Assembly: GCA_016699165.1 (NCBI GenBank) | Contig: CP064963.1 | Span: 496,001 to 560,000, forward strand | Direction of reading: 5' to 3' | DNA length: 64,000 nt | Source: Candidatus Melainabacteria bacterium | GTDB taxonomy: Bacteria > Cyanobacteriota > Vampirovibrionia > Obscuribacterales > Obscuribacteraceae | In this document: in pieces, positions 45,463 through 54,113 of the stretch | Layout: every line of letters begins with the position of its first letter | Position numbering within the stretch: the first letter of the stretch is position 1 | The notes under the pieces: model-generated | Database searches by the model: none | What the model saw: the letters and a program-made list of their open reading frames with translations, nothing else | Told to the model about the DNA's origin: nothing | Position numbers and translations under genes: made by a program

Positions 45463-46116
45463 ATGATCAAAGTATTTTTAGCTGATGACCACGAAGTTTT
45501 GAGAGACGGTCTTAAAGCCCTTATTCAAAACACTGAGAACCTGGAAGTAGTTGGCGAAGCCGCCGACGGAAACACCACTGTTCAAATGGTAAATGAGCTG
45601 AGACCAGATGTTGTCGTCATGGACATCTCAATGCCAGGCTGCAACGGTTTTGGCGCCTTTGAGCAAATCAAAAAATTGGCACCAGAAATCAAAGTGGTAT
45701 TTTTGACAGCGCATGAAGACCCTTCATTTGTGCATCAATTCGTGAAAGCGGGAGCTGCAGGTTACATTCTGAAGCGCTCGGCATCACAAGAATTGATTAA
45801 ATCACTTTTCGCCATTCAAGATTCTGTCTACATCGATCCTGCCATTACTGGTCAGCTTCTGGTGCAGATGCGCAGCGATCTAGATTCTAATAATGAGCCA
45901 GTGGTTAAATTGAGCGCACGTGAGCGCAAAGTGCTCGAAATGGTGGCACAAGGTTTCAGCAATAAAGAAATCGCAAACACCCTTTCGCTCAGTGTTCGCA
46001 CTGTAGAAACCTACAAAGCAAGATCGATGACCAAGCTTGGCTTCACCAGCCGCTCTGAGATTGTGCGTTACGCGCTCAAACAAGGTTGGTTAGCTCAAGA
46101 ACCGAGTTTAGTCTAA
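45463..46116 (+). CDS. NarL/FixJ-family response regulator
   Basis: 217 residues from ATG 45463. Receiver with acidic D8/D9, phospho-acceptor D54 in VVMDISMPG, and the Lys in YILKRS. LuxR-type helix-turn-helix at about 150-212 (LSARERKVLEMVAQGFSNKEIANTL; SVRTVETYKA). It is the partner of the histidine kinase just upstream. Confidence 0.95.
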   Translation: MIKVFLADDHEVLRDGLKALIQNTENLEVVGEAADGNTTVQMVNELRPDVVVMDISMPGCNGFGAFEQIKKLAPEIKVVFLTAHEDPSFVHQFVKAGAAGYILKRSASQELIKSLFAIQDSVYIDPAITGQLLVQMRSDLDSNNEPVVKLSARERKVLEMVAQGFSNKEIANTLSLSVRTVETYKARSMTKLGFTSRSEIVRYALKQGWLAQEPSLV

Positions 46117-46138
46117 TCTAGAATGCTTTTAGTTCAGG

Positions 46139-46684
46139 CTATGCGCTTGCAGGGCTGTATTCAGCCTGATATATCCCCATTCGCTCAGCAATTGCATAGA
46201 TAAAATCCATGCCAACATCGATGGCTGTTCCTTTGGCGGCAATTGCTAGTCCGTTGGAGCAAATCATTTTGTTCGCGTGCATGTCGTCAAACACTGGCAA
46301 TCTGCCTATTTGAGATTCGCAAACCACTCTAGCACCCGAGCCTGATGCGCCAATAACACGGTGATGCATAAAAGCATGACCAATAAAATCAATTACAAGC
46401 GAGTCCTGGATGAGCCTGGTAGCAGCTCCTTCTCCGCTTGGAATGAAGATGGCATCAAAGTCACGTGGACGCACAAGCGACATATTACGGTCGGCTCGAA
46501 GTAAGTCGCCATCTTCGCTTTTGACCATGCCATAGTTGGAAGAGACTATTACCGGCCTTGCGCCGTTTTCTATTAGTAAATCAAGAATTTCGTTTAAGTC
46601 TTTAGTGGAGTAACCGTCGGCTAACAAGATAGCGACGCTAGGTGTAGTGGTTTGAAACAAAACCGAATTGAGCGAATCGGGCAC
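46139..46684 (-). CDS. DJ-1/PfpI-like protein, similar to the C-terminal domain of large catalases
   Basis: 181 residues from GTG 46684, chosen because AAAGGAGAG lies 7 bases before it; a longer frame exists to 46789. The flavodoxin-like fold shows VAILLADGYSTKDL, the ARPVIVSSNYG turn and DAIFIPSGEGA. The nucleophile elbow reads GASGSGARVV, with Ser instead of the reactive Cys. Lack of Cys is typical for the C-terminal domain of HPII-type catalases (KatE). No catalase domain is attached here, so it is a free-standing, probably non-catalytic relative. Confidence 0.78.
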   Translation of the reverse strand: MPDSLNSVLFQTTTPSVAILLADGYSTKDLNEILDLLIENGARPVIVSSNYGMVKSEDGDLLRADRNMSLVRPRDFDAIFIPSGEGAATRLIQDSLVIDFIGHAFMHHRVIGASGSGARVVCESQIGRLPVFDDMHANKMICSNGLAIAAKGTAIDVGMDFIYAIAERMGIYQAEYSPASA

Positions 46685-46850
46685 AAATACACTCTCCTTT
46701 TTCAGGTTGAAATATAGGCGATATTCAAATCTTAGAAGCAAAGCGAAAGTGGACCTGTCAGTACCAAGCGAGAATATTTGACCGCGCAAACACTTACGCC
46801 CTTAAGATAAAGGTTTCACGGCTATTTCACAAAGGCAAACCTTTGAAATT

Positions 46851-47060
46851 TTATTCAAAAACTTCTCGTTTTGTTTCAGTGCTTCCAACTCTTGGGTTGG
46901 AAGAGCCTTTGGCATCGGGAGCGACAATGTCACCGGTGCGTCCCATGTTCATTTTTTGTCCGGCATATTGGTTGTCTGTATGACTGCCACTGATATAAAT
47001 GGCCCCGACCAGGACCAAAGCAGAAACGAACAAAATGATTGTTGTGACTTGGTTTCTCAT
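46851..47060 (-). CDS. Small single-pass membrane protein
   Basis: 69 residues. A basic start MRNQ, one membrane segment (about 6-24), then a soluble tail rich in Gly, Ser, Asp. Function unknown. It lies 92 bp upstream of nothing on its own strand except the downstream DJ-1-like gene. Confidence 0.6.
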   Translation of the reverse strand: MRNQVTTIILFVSALVLVGAIYISGSHTDNQYAGQKMNMGRTGDIVAPDAKGSSNPRVGSTETKREVFE

Positions 47061-47151
47061 AACAAATACCTACTAACTGTTAAATTTTCTTTTGTGCCCT
47101 AAGTCATAGCCCAGAAAAATAGTTACGGTGCCATTTTCAATTTCGCTGTAA

Positions 47152-49221
47152 TCAATAATTCACTCTACATTCGCGCCCGTAGCGGGCTTTATGATCGAGC
47201 TTGAATTTTTCGATAGCCTCTTTTGGCAAATTTAAACAGTCACTCACATCGATCAAATTTAAATTTGGCATAGTCAGTATTTGAGCTAGATCGTCTGCAT
47301 TGATATTTGACTTGCTCAGGTTGAGAACATGCAGTTTTTCAATTTTGGAAAGATAGGCAACACCCTTGCCACTTATATTTTGATTTTCGGTCAGATGCAA
47401 AATAATTAGCTCGGGCATGCATTCAAAATATTTCAGTCCGTCTATGTCGAGGTCGCATTTGTACAACGAAAGAGTTTGTATATCCTTAAGCTCACTCAAT
47501 GCTTCAAGCTGCTCTTTACCTAAAGTAGAGCGAATGATATTAATGGCTTTCAATTTCTTTTTTGCTAAAGAACGCAAAGAATCTGCATCAAGTGATTTTA
47601 AGTCAGCAAAATCTATTCGTTGCAAACGAGGAAATACCACTAAAAGCGAGCCGAGATCGCCACTGACATTGAACTTTCCAAGCTCGAGCGTTTGCAAATT
47701 CCTGCTTGGTCCAATTGCCTTTACACAGTCAATTGTCATAGCACTTCCTCTAAAACTCAGATGTATACAGTTATTCAAATGTTTAATACTGGCGATGCCC
47801 TTATTGGTTACAAGGTCTGACTGAATCTCAAGTGTATGGAATTTGCGGGCGTCAGAAATGTATTCGAGTCCTTTGTCAGAGAGCATGTTGGAGTTAATAC
47901 TAAGATTATTCAGATCTTTCATTTGAGCAACATATTTCATGTTTTCATCAGTGACGTCAACTTGCTGCATACGAAGTTGTCTGATGCCTGAATTCACAAC
48001 GTATTTAAGTCCGCTTCCATTAATCTGCGAGCCATCGAAACTGAGTTTCAAAAGCTTTTGTCCTTCAAGCAATTTTAGATCTTTGTCGACTACAGAAGGT
48101 ACTGCTCGCTTTGAATATTCGCCGCGCTTGGAGTCGGGAATGAACATTTTTTTTCGATCACCACTTTCATCGAAAAATTCATCTGCTGCTTGATCTAGCC
48201 CAGACTTCTCAGCCAATACGCTTACGGGTACAGCTTGGCGACTTGTTATATCTTTGCCTATAAGTGAAACTGCAAGCACTACTAGTAGTATTACCGCAGT
48301 ACAAGTAATAACCAGTACAAGTCTTTTTCGTCTGTTTTTATTCTGATCTGCTGCACTTGTGGTATCGCTTTGCGAACTAGCCTCAGGAGCTGGATTCAAT
48401 ACATCTTCTTGAATTTTTTCTAGTCGCTTCAATACTTCATTCGCGCTAGATGGTCTGTTTGCGGGCTCTTTGCTTAGACATTGCATGATCAAATTAGTTA
48501 AATCTACTGGAAAATTGCCGTAATTAGATAAACTAGGAGCGTCTTTCGATTTGTGCATCGAAAAGGTTTCAACCACTGAATTTCCAACAAATGGTGGCTC
48601 GCCTGTCAATATTTCAAATAGCATGCAGCCAAAACTATAAATATCGGTTGTGCCATCAATATCTTCGCCCTTTATTTGCTCGGGACTCATATAGAGCGGA
48701 CTTCCAATAATTGCACCAGCTTGGGTAATGTCTCCACGCTGAGCCTCAACTTTGGCTACGCCGAAATCAAGCAATTTAACAAATATTTCACTTGAGTGTT
48801 CTAAAAGTAAGACATTGGCCGGCTTTAAATCACGGTGCACAATCTTGTGCTGATGCGCGTATGCAAGCGCCCCGGAAACTTGAATGGCAATGGCAAGGGC
48901 ATTTTCAAGCGAAAACGCACCATCGTTTTTCAAATACTCACTTAAGTCTTGACCTTCTAGGTATTCCATCACCATATATGGTGAGCCATCTTGGGTTTGA
49001 CCAAAATTATCTATTCTACAAATATGTGGATGATTGAGTTTTCCCGCAGCCATTGCCTCCCTTTGAAGCCTGGCTGCTTTTGCTTCGTCGGCATTATGTT
49101 GCAGCACTTTTATAGCAAAATTTTTCTTTAATAGTGGATCGAAAACCTTATAAACAGTACCTACTCCACCGACGCCAATTGTGGCGACGATTTCATAACG
49201 CTCGGCAATCAAGTTGGACAT
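47152..49221 (-). CDS. Membrane Ser/Thr protein kinase with C-terminal leucine-rich repeats
   Basis: 689 residues. The glycine loop GVGGVG is at 16-21, K38 in AIKVL, the catalytic loop HRDLKPAN at 129-136, DFGVAK at 152-157, and YMSPEQ after. All catalytic residues are present. A membrane segment (LVLVITCTAVILLVVLAVSL, about 303-322) separates it from about 330 residues of LRRs (for example LSDKGLEYISDARKFHTLEI, NLSKSNINADDLAQIL). Same architecture as the kinase at 450-2309. Its start codon overlaps the stop of the HerA-like gene (TAATG), so kinase and ATPase are made together. Confidence 0.92.
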   Translation of the reverse strand: MSNLIAERYEIVATIGVGGVGTVYKVFDPLLKKNFAIKVLQHNADEAKAARLQREAMAAGKLNHPHICRIDNFGQTQDGSPYMVMEYLEGQDLSEYLKNDGAFSLENALAIAIQVSGALAYAHQHKIVHRDLKPANVLLLEHSSEIFVKLLDFGVAKVEAQRGDITQAGAIIGSPLYMSPEQIKGEDIDGTTDIYSFGCMLFEILTGEPPFVGNSVVETFSMHKSKDAPSLSNYGNFPVDLTNLIMQCLSKEPANRPSSANEVLKRLEKIQEDVLNPAPEASSQSDTTSAADQNKNRRKRLVLVITCTAVILLVVLAVSLIGKDITSRQAVPVSVLAEKSGLDQAADEFFDESGDRKKMFIPDSKRGEYSKRAVPSVVDKDLKLLEGQKLLKLSFDGSQINGSGLKYVVNSGIRQLRMQQVDVTDENMKYVAQMKDLNNLSINSNMLSDKGLEYISDARKFHTLEIQSDLVTNKGIASIKHLNNCIHLSFRGSAMTIDCVKAIGPSRNLQTLELGKFNVSGDLGSLLVVFPRLQRIDFADLKSLDADSLRSLAKKKLKAINIIRSTLGKEQLEALSELKDIQTLSLYKCDLDIDGLKYFECMPELIILHLTENQNISGKGVAYLSKIEKLHVLNLSKSNINADDLAQILTMPNLNLIDVSDCLNLPKEAIEKFKLDHKARYGRECRVNY

Positions 49222-51161
49222 TACGTCCCGCTATCCTCTTGCTCTTCCATAATTTGTCTGGTCTTATTGAGCAAAATCATTTGACTATCAACAGATAGAT
49301 TTTGAGACATGAATAAGTGCACAGCAAGACAATACGAGATTTCAAGGTCGCTTTGTCCTATCAAACGATCGGTTAGAACACGACAAAAATATGCAGCATT
49401 TTCAGATGGTGGCGCGCCCTCTGAATTGATGGCAGTATTAAAATCAAAACTAACACCAGGATCACTTGTAAGTTCATTCACTTCATAGCGATAGGCACAT
49501 TTTGCCTGACAGGGTCCGCAAGATTGGTATGGACCTTGATCGCGCTCGCTCATTTTCATGAAAGAATTACGCCAGGCTTGAATCTCAAAAAGAGATAGTT
49601 TTGGTGTTTTCTTACCAGGATTGAAAGCCATTTTAAGCAGCTTGAGCCAACGTTTTTCAAGCTTACGCACTTCTTCATGCGGCCAGAAATTATCCTCGCC
49701 TTTGCGCTGCAAATAGCGATGAGTGGCTAATACTAAAGCTCTCCATGTAAGCTCAGACAAATCTCCCAGGTTGGAGCGACCGCCTAAAATGCGCTGAACT
49801 TCTCTAATAATTTGCGATCTGAAATGCACAAGCTGCATATAATCGTTGGAAAATGAAAGCATAAATCTGTTATATAAATTGCGAAAATTGCGATGATTAG
49901 CCACAAGCAAGGTCCACTCATCATCTATAAAAGCAATATCTCGCCGTCCCGCGCTAAATTTTTTCATAGCTTCTAAAAGCTCTTCATCGCCGTCTTCAAG
50001 ACCTGAGCCGTTCGCCTCGCGCCTAATAAAACTATTTGGGAAAGTACATCTGATTGGTTGAGCCATACCATCGGCAAAAGTGATGGCAAATCCGGTAGCA
50101 AATGTGGTGATGTCGCGTTTTTGACTATCACTCAAAAAGCCAGCACCAGACAAGGCATTTAAGTCTTCGCTTCTGGTCAATCTGTGAATTACTTTCACTC
50201 CAGTATTGCTCAAGATGCTGCTATTTAACGACGCGGGTAGTTGCGAAGAAAACACTATGCCTTCGCCATACGCGCCAATTTCAGAGAGTATGTTTTTGAA
50301 AAAGGAATTTATTTTAGCTTCTGATTCAAACAATCTATGTGCGTCGTCTATAAGCACAACATGTTTCAATTGCTCTGAGTTGCCGCGCTTTTTGGCATAA
50401 TGGCTCAAACTTAAAAGAATAGAACCAAGACAAAAAGCACGCTCTGACTCGTCTGCGATTTCTTGCAGTTCAATCACGACCGGTTCGCTAAACAAAATAT
50501 GAGGCGCTAGTCTTGGGCCATTGAGATAAATGAGCGAATTGGTTCCAGTTATGAGACCACTGATGACCGATTGCAGAGAGCCTTGAAGGTCTGTTGCCAC
50601 AATATCTGAAAAGGACATTTTTTTAGCTGTGGGTTCAATAGACTCATACAAATCTTGCATGTTTGGATAGATATCGCCAAGCTCGTCTTTAATTGAATCG
50701 TACTCGCGCAGATTTTCATTTAAAGTTAAGTCCCAGCCTTTCAATCTATATAGATCTATAAGAGCTTGTCTGAGCACTTCAGGCATTGGCGAATATAATT
50801 CAAAAGATGCCGTGAACAAAGATACAAGCGCATCTATGTGCGCCTGAACTCTGATGCCTTCGGGCGCCTCGAATGGATTTATTTTGAGCGGCGACGCACC
50901 AGGATTCCCCAGCGTATACACACGCCCACGCTCTTTTAGTCCAGGACTATTTAAAACAAAATGTCTGTACTCGGACTTAGTGGGCTCAATTACAAGAAAT
51001 GGAATTTTGCTTTGATTCAATTGATTGAGCAGTGCAAAGCAAGTATTGGTCTTGCCACTACCAGTAACACCACTAATGAGAGTGTGTTTTGTAAGCGTAT
51101 TTAAATCGAGTTTAAAAGCCTCTTGTCCAAGCGAGACTGTTTTCTTTTTTGCTTGTGCCAT
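49221..51161 (-). CDS. HerA/DUF87-type ATPase with C-terminal cysteine cluster
   Basis: 646 residues from ATG 51161 (a TTG at 51197 is an alternative). Walker A GVTGSGKT follows TLISG near residue 32; IEPTKSEY is the DUF87 signature; Walker B HVVLIDDAHRL is near 285; EGIVFSSQLPASL is the sensor region. The C-terminal third is unusual: CGPCQAKC near residue 550 plus a later FC may bind a metal or Fe-S cluster. HerA-like proteins translocate DNA or act in defence and conjugation. Coupling to a Ser/Thr kinase with LRRs is notable. Confidence 0.85.
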   Translation of the reverse strand: MAQAKKKTVSLGQEAFKLDLNTLTKHTLISGVTGSGKTNTCFALLNQLNQSKIPFLVIEPTKSEYRHFVLNSPGLKERGRVYTLGNPGASPLKINPFEAPEGIRVQAHIDALVSLFTASFELYSPMPEVLRQALIDLYRLKGWDLTLNENLREYDSIKDELGDIYPNMQDLYESIEPTAKKMSFSDIVATDLQGSLQSVISGLITGTNSLIYLNGPRLAPHILFSEPVVIELQEIADESERAFCLGSILLSLSHYAKKRGNSEQLKHVVLIDDAHRLFESEAKINSFFKNILSEIGAYGEGIVFSSQLPASLNSSILSNTGVKVIHRLTRSEDLNALSGAGFLSDSQKRDITTFATGFAITFADGMAQPIRCTFPNSFIRREANGSGLEDGDEELLEAMKKFSAGRRDIAFIDDEWTLLVANHRNFRNLYNRFMLSFSNDYMQLVHFRSQIIREVQRILGGRSNLGDLSELTWRALVLATHRYLQRKGEDNFWPHEEVRKLEKRWLKLLKMAFNPGKKTPKLSLFEIQAWRNSFMKMSERDQGPYQSCGPCQAKCAYRYEVNELTSDPGVSFDFNTAINSEGAPPSENAAYFCRVLTDRLIGQSDLEISYCLAVHLFMSQNLSVDSQMILLNKTRQIMEEQEDSGT

Positions 51162-51271
51162 CCACTTGTCCCAAATCCCCTGATTATTTATTCCCAAAAG
51201 AGGTCTAAACTCTGAGCTAGTTGAACCCTTTAGTCACAGGCGTGACTGGAAAGCCCCATAAAATGGCAGGG

Positions 51272-51318
51272 TTGCTTTTTAGATTGAAGTTGGATACTAT
51301 ACATACCAACCGGTCGGT
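51272..51318 (+). promoter_or_regulatory. TetR promoter and operator
   Basis: -35 TTGCTT (51272-51277), 17-bp spacer, -10 TACTAT (51295-51300). The dyad TACCAACCGGTCGGTA at 51303-51318 begins three bases later, with a single mismatch from a perfect 16-bp palindrome. It covers the transcription start, the classic place for TetR autorepression. The gene's ATG is at 51344. Confidence 0.75.
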
Positions 51319-51343
51319 ACGCTCAGTCGAAGCGAAAAACTAT

Positions 51344-51976
51344 ATGAAAGCCAAAACTGAATCAGCGGAAAAAACCAGACAAAATTTGCTTGCTGCTGCA
51401 ACTAACGTAATTCGTACCAAAGGATACGCTGCAACTACAGTAGATGATTTGTGTTCATATGCCGGTGTAACCAAAGGTGGTTTCTTCCATCACTTTAAAA
51501 GCAAAGAAGAACTTGCCATTCAAGCTACTGACTTTTTTGCCAAAATGGCTCAGGAATTATTTTCTAGCGCAGAATACAATTTGGCAAAAGATCCGTTGGA
51601 TAAATTACTTGGTTATATTGATTTGCGTAAAAATATTTTGCAAGGCGAATTGTATGAATATACCTGTTTGCTAGGCACTCTTGTGCAAGAGACTTATAGC
51701 ACTAGTCCAGCAATACGAGCTGCCTGTCGCAAACATATAGAAGAGCATATTGCTGAAATTACAAAATTGGTGAGTGATGCAAAAAGCGCTCACTGTCCTG
51801 ATTCTGATTGGAGTGCAGAAAGTGTCGCCGCTTTTACACAGTCTGTTTTACAAGGTTCGTTTATTTTGGCAAAAGCACAAGACTCGCCACATGTGGCATC
51901 TGAATCGGTATCACATCTGAAAAATTACATCAAAAGTTTATTTGAAACAACACAAACAACTAACACTACACACTAA
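51344..51976 (+). CDS. TetR-family transcriptional repressor
   Basis: 210 residues from ATG 51344; a longer frame from 51221 would include the promoter and is rejected. The helix-turn-helix is at about 10-55 (AAATNVIRTKGYAATTVDDLCSYAGVTKGGFFHHFKSKEEL), typical TetR. The ligand domain is helical; it has several Cys. It lies 11 bp before the VOC gene and overlaps its own operator's transcript, so it probably represses both. Inducer unknown. Confidence 0.92.
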   Translation: MKAKTESAEKTRQNLLAAATNVIRTKGYAATTVDDLCSYAGVTKGGFFHHFKSKEELAIQATDFFAKMAQELFSSAEYNLAKDPLDKLLGYIDLRKNILQGELYEYTCLLGTLVQETYSTSPAIRAACRKHIEEHIAEITKLVSDAKSAHCPDSDWSAESVAAFTQSVLQGSFILAKAQDSPHVASESVSHLKNYIKSLFETTQTTNTTH

Positions 51977-51987
51977 AGGAGAACACA

Positions 51988-52470
51988 ATGACAGACGCAA
52001 TTCCTCAGGGCTTTGGCACAATCACACCGCATATTATTTTAAAAAATGCCACCGCTGCAATTGAGTTTTATAAAAAAGCATTTGACGCAGAAGCACTTAG
52101 CGTGCTGAAAACTCCAGATGGTCGCGTTATGCATGCCGATTTAAAAATTGGCGACTCGCACCTTTTTATATGTGATGAATTTCCAGAAGCAGGTTGTGGT
52201 GGAGCAAGCCCACAAACTTTGGGAGATTCAAATGCTGTGATTCATCTTTATGTAAAAGATTGCGACCAAGCTTTTGAAAAAGCCATTGCCGCTGGTGCCA
52301 AAGAAACTATGAAGCCATGGGACTCTTTCTGGGGCGACCGCTATGCAAAAGTGGAAGATCCATTTGGTCAACCATGGAGCATTGCCACTCATATCAAAGA
52401 TTTGAGCGAAAAAGAAATTCAAGAAGGTGCAAAAGCCTGTATGGAACAAGCTGCTGCCTGCGCTAAATAG
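51988..52470 (+). CDS. VOC-superfamily protein (PhnB/glyoxalase-like)
   Basis: 160 residues; AAAGGAGA 7 bases before the ATG. ITPHIILKNATAAIEFYKKAFDA and VEDPFGQPWSIATHI are the opening and closing motifs of PhnB/YdcJ-type VOC proteins. The His in TPHIIL is a likely metal ligand. The C-terminal tail has two Cys. Probably a small-molecule binding or detoxification enzyme induced through the upstream TetR. Confidence 0.85.
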   Translation: MTDAIPQGFGTITPHIILKNATAAIEFYKKAFDAEALSVLKTPDGRVMHADLKIGDSHLFICDEFPEAGCGGASPQTLGDSNAVIHLYVKDCDQAFEKAIAAGAKETMKPWDSFWGDRYAKVEDPFGQPWSIATHIKDLSEKEIQEGAKACMEQAAACAK

Positions 52471-52489
52471 TTTTTTCAAAAAAACTTAA

Positions 52490-52534
52490 AACAAAGCCCT
52501 CTAACAGTTGAGTTGGAGGGCTTTGTTATTTTTA
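52490..52534 (+). terminator. Rho-independent terminator after the VOC gene
   Basis: AACAAAGCCCTCTAAC (52490-52505) pairs with GTTGGAGGGCTTTGTT (52512-52527) with one wobble and a 6-base loop, followed by ATTTTTA. It is a 16-bp stem and may serve the convergent small gene too. Confidence 0.88.
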
Positions 52535-52762
52535 TTCTTGCACAGTTTCACAGGAATTTTCATCTAGTTCTTTTGCAACTTCGAAATTGCGAGTCCTGGT
52601 CCCACGTTCGCGACTTCTAGCTGCTCTGAATTTTCTGCGCAAATACTTGACCTCTTCCAAGATGTGCTCTGCGGCGTCAATTTGCCCATTCATTAAAAAT
52701 GAGTTTGCTATCCATTCCAGTTCCCTTATGACCTCTGGATTGGGTAATTGCTTTTTCTTCAT
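52532..52762 (-). CDS. Small helical protein of unknown function
   Basis: 76 residues; AAGG about 8 bases before the ATG. Helical, with acidic start and a very basic centre (YLRRKFRAARSRERGTRTR). Its end lies in the VOC terminator. No family recognised. Confidence 0.5.
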   Translation of the reverse strand: MKKKQLPNPEVIRELEWIANSFLMNGQIDAAEHILEEVKYLRRKFRAARSRERGTRTRNFEVAKELDENSCETVQE

Positions 52763-52840
52763 GGCATTTACCTTTTAATCCCTGCTTAGTTCCTAGCATC
52801 TTGCGCTTTGGTAAGTGCTGAATTCAAGTGTCAAGGTATT

Positions 52841-54113
52841 TTAGAGCGATTTTAAAAAAGCAAGCAGAGCATCATTATCTTCTTTAGATAATTTGCTCCA
52901 TTCTTCTTTGACTGACTCAGCTTGTCCGCCATGCATTGCAATTGCCTGATCGATTGTCTTAGCTCTGCCATCATGCATAAAGTAGCGTCTGCGGCCAAGA
53001 CCCCAAAGCGGTGCAGATCGCCATTCGCCACCACGAGCGCCTTCTTGAGGCATCCCGTCTGCAAGACCTGGACCCATCTGATGGACCAAGAAATCGGAAT
53101 AAGGATGGAAGACTTTATTTGATAAGGCTTCACACTCTATATATCTGATTTTGGGCAAAGGACTTTCAGGATCAGGCAACTTGACTTTTGAAACTGTTTT
53201 AGCATCAGGCGTGTGGCAAACATCGCATCTTAGCTGACGAAATAATTCATCACCATGTTTGACTTGTTCTGTGATTTCTCCACGCGGTGGCGGCGCCAGA
53301 GTAGACTGAAAATAAGTTAGTGCAAGCAGTGTTTTGCCGCTGTCATTTGGTGTTGGTGGCAGAACCCGCAATGATTTTGCAGGCAATTGTCCAAGAAAAG
53401 TAGGCGTGTTACTTCCAACCAAAACGAGAAGCACGCGGTAATTCGGTGAATCTGTCTATGGCAGAAATAGGACGTCCAGCAAGATCCGGGTGTTCTTGCA
53501 CTTCTTTGAGCGCGTTATTGATAATGTCACCATCGGCAATATTATCGATTAATCCTGCTCCCCAAATTATTTGAGCATGTCTGTTTGACTGCAATTCAGC
53601 ATCGATTGGAATTTGTTCAAAATCAATCTGAACTTCAGAAGGATACAAATCGGGAAACTCAGTAGTGACTGAGCGTCTTTGCAGTGATGGTCCACCCTGT
53701 GTCAAAAAGAAATCGACATCTCTTTTGCCAAGCGTTGCAATTACTTCTTTGAGCGGTTTTTTAGCAACTTCAGAGTTTGGCACACGTCTGGCAAAATTCA
53801 TAATACTAGTGCTGGATAAGTCGCGTCCCTCTCCTCCCACTTCGTCTGGGTCGCCATGACAGGCTGCGCAACTACGCTCATTGAACAGAGGACCAAGACC
53901 TTCTTGAGGAGTGAATTTTTTCTCGAAGAATGTCTTTGCCAGAAAGAATTTGCGATTCTGTTCTGGAGTAAGACCTAGTATTGGTCCTCCAAAATTGCCT
54001 TCATCGGCTGGTCTTGTGGCATTATTTAGCAACCAGACCACAGCGTAAGCAGCAAACCCAATTGCAAGCACATAAACTACAAAACGATACTTGAAAAATG
54101 TTTTGAAGGTCAT
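52841..54113 (-). pseudogene. Di-heme oxidoreductase (DUF1111 type), interrupted by a frameshift
   Basis: The first frame (54113 to 53409) has a membrane anchor (about 12-30), the signature GLGPLFNERSCAACHGDP with a c-type heme site, and stops right after SRFGWK. The other frame (into 53434-52841) continues NTPTFLGQLPAKSL, then the second heme site RCDVCH and the motif FMHDGRAKT. Family members read RFGWKxNxPT without a break, so the join is at the TAA at 53409-53411: there one base (T) stands where a codon is expected, as if two bases were lost. It follows the TadG-like gene by TAATG overlap. Either broken, frameshifted, or a sequencing slip. Confidence 0.82.

Noticed and set aside
51221..51343. 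Longer start for the first TetR
   Set aside because: It would translate the -10 element and operator; the family's helix-turn-helix spacing fits ATG 51344.
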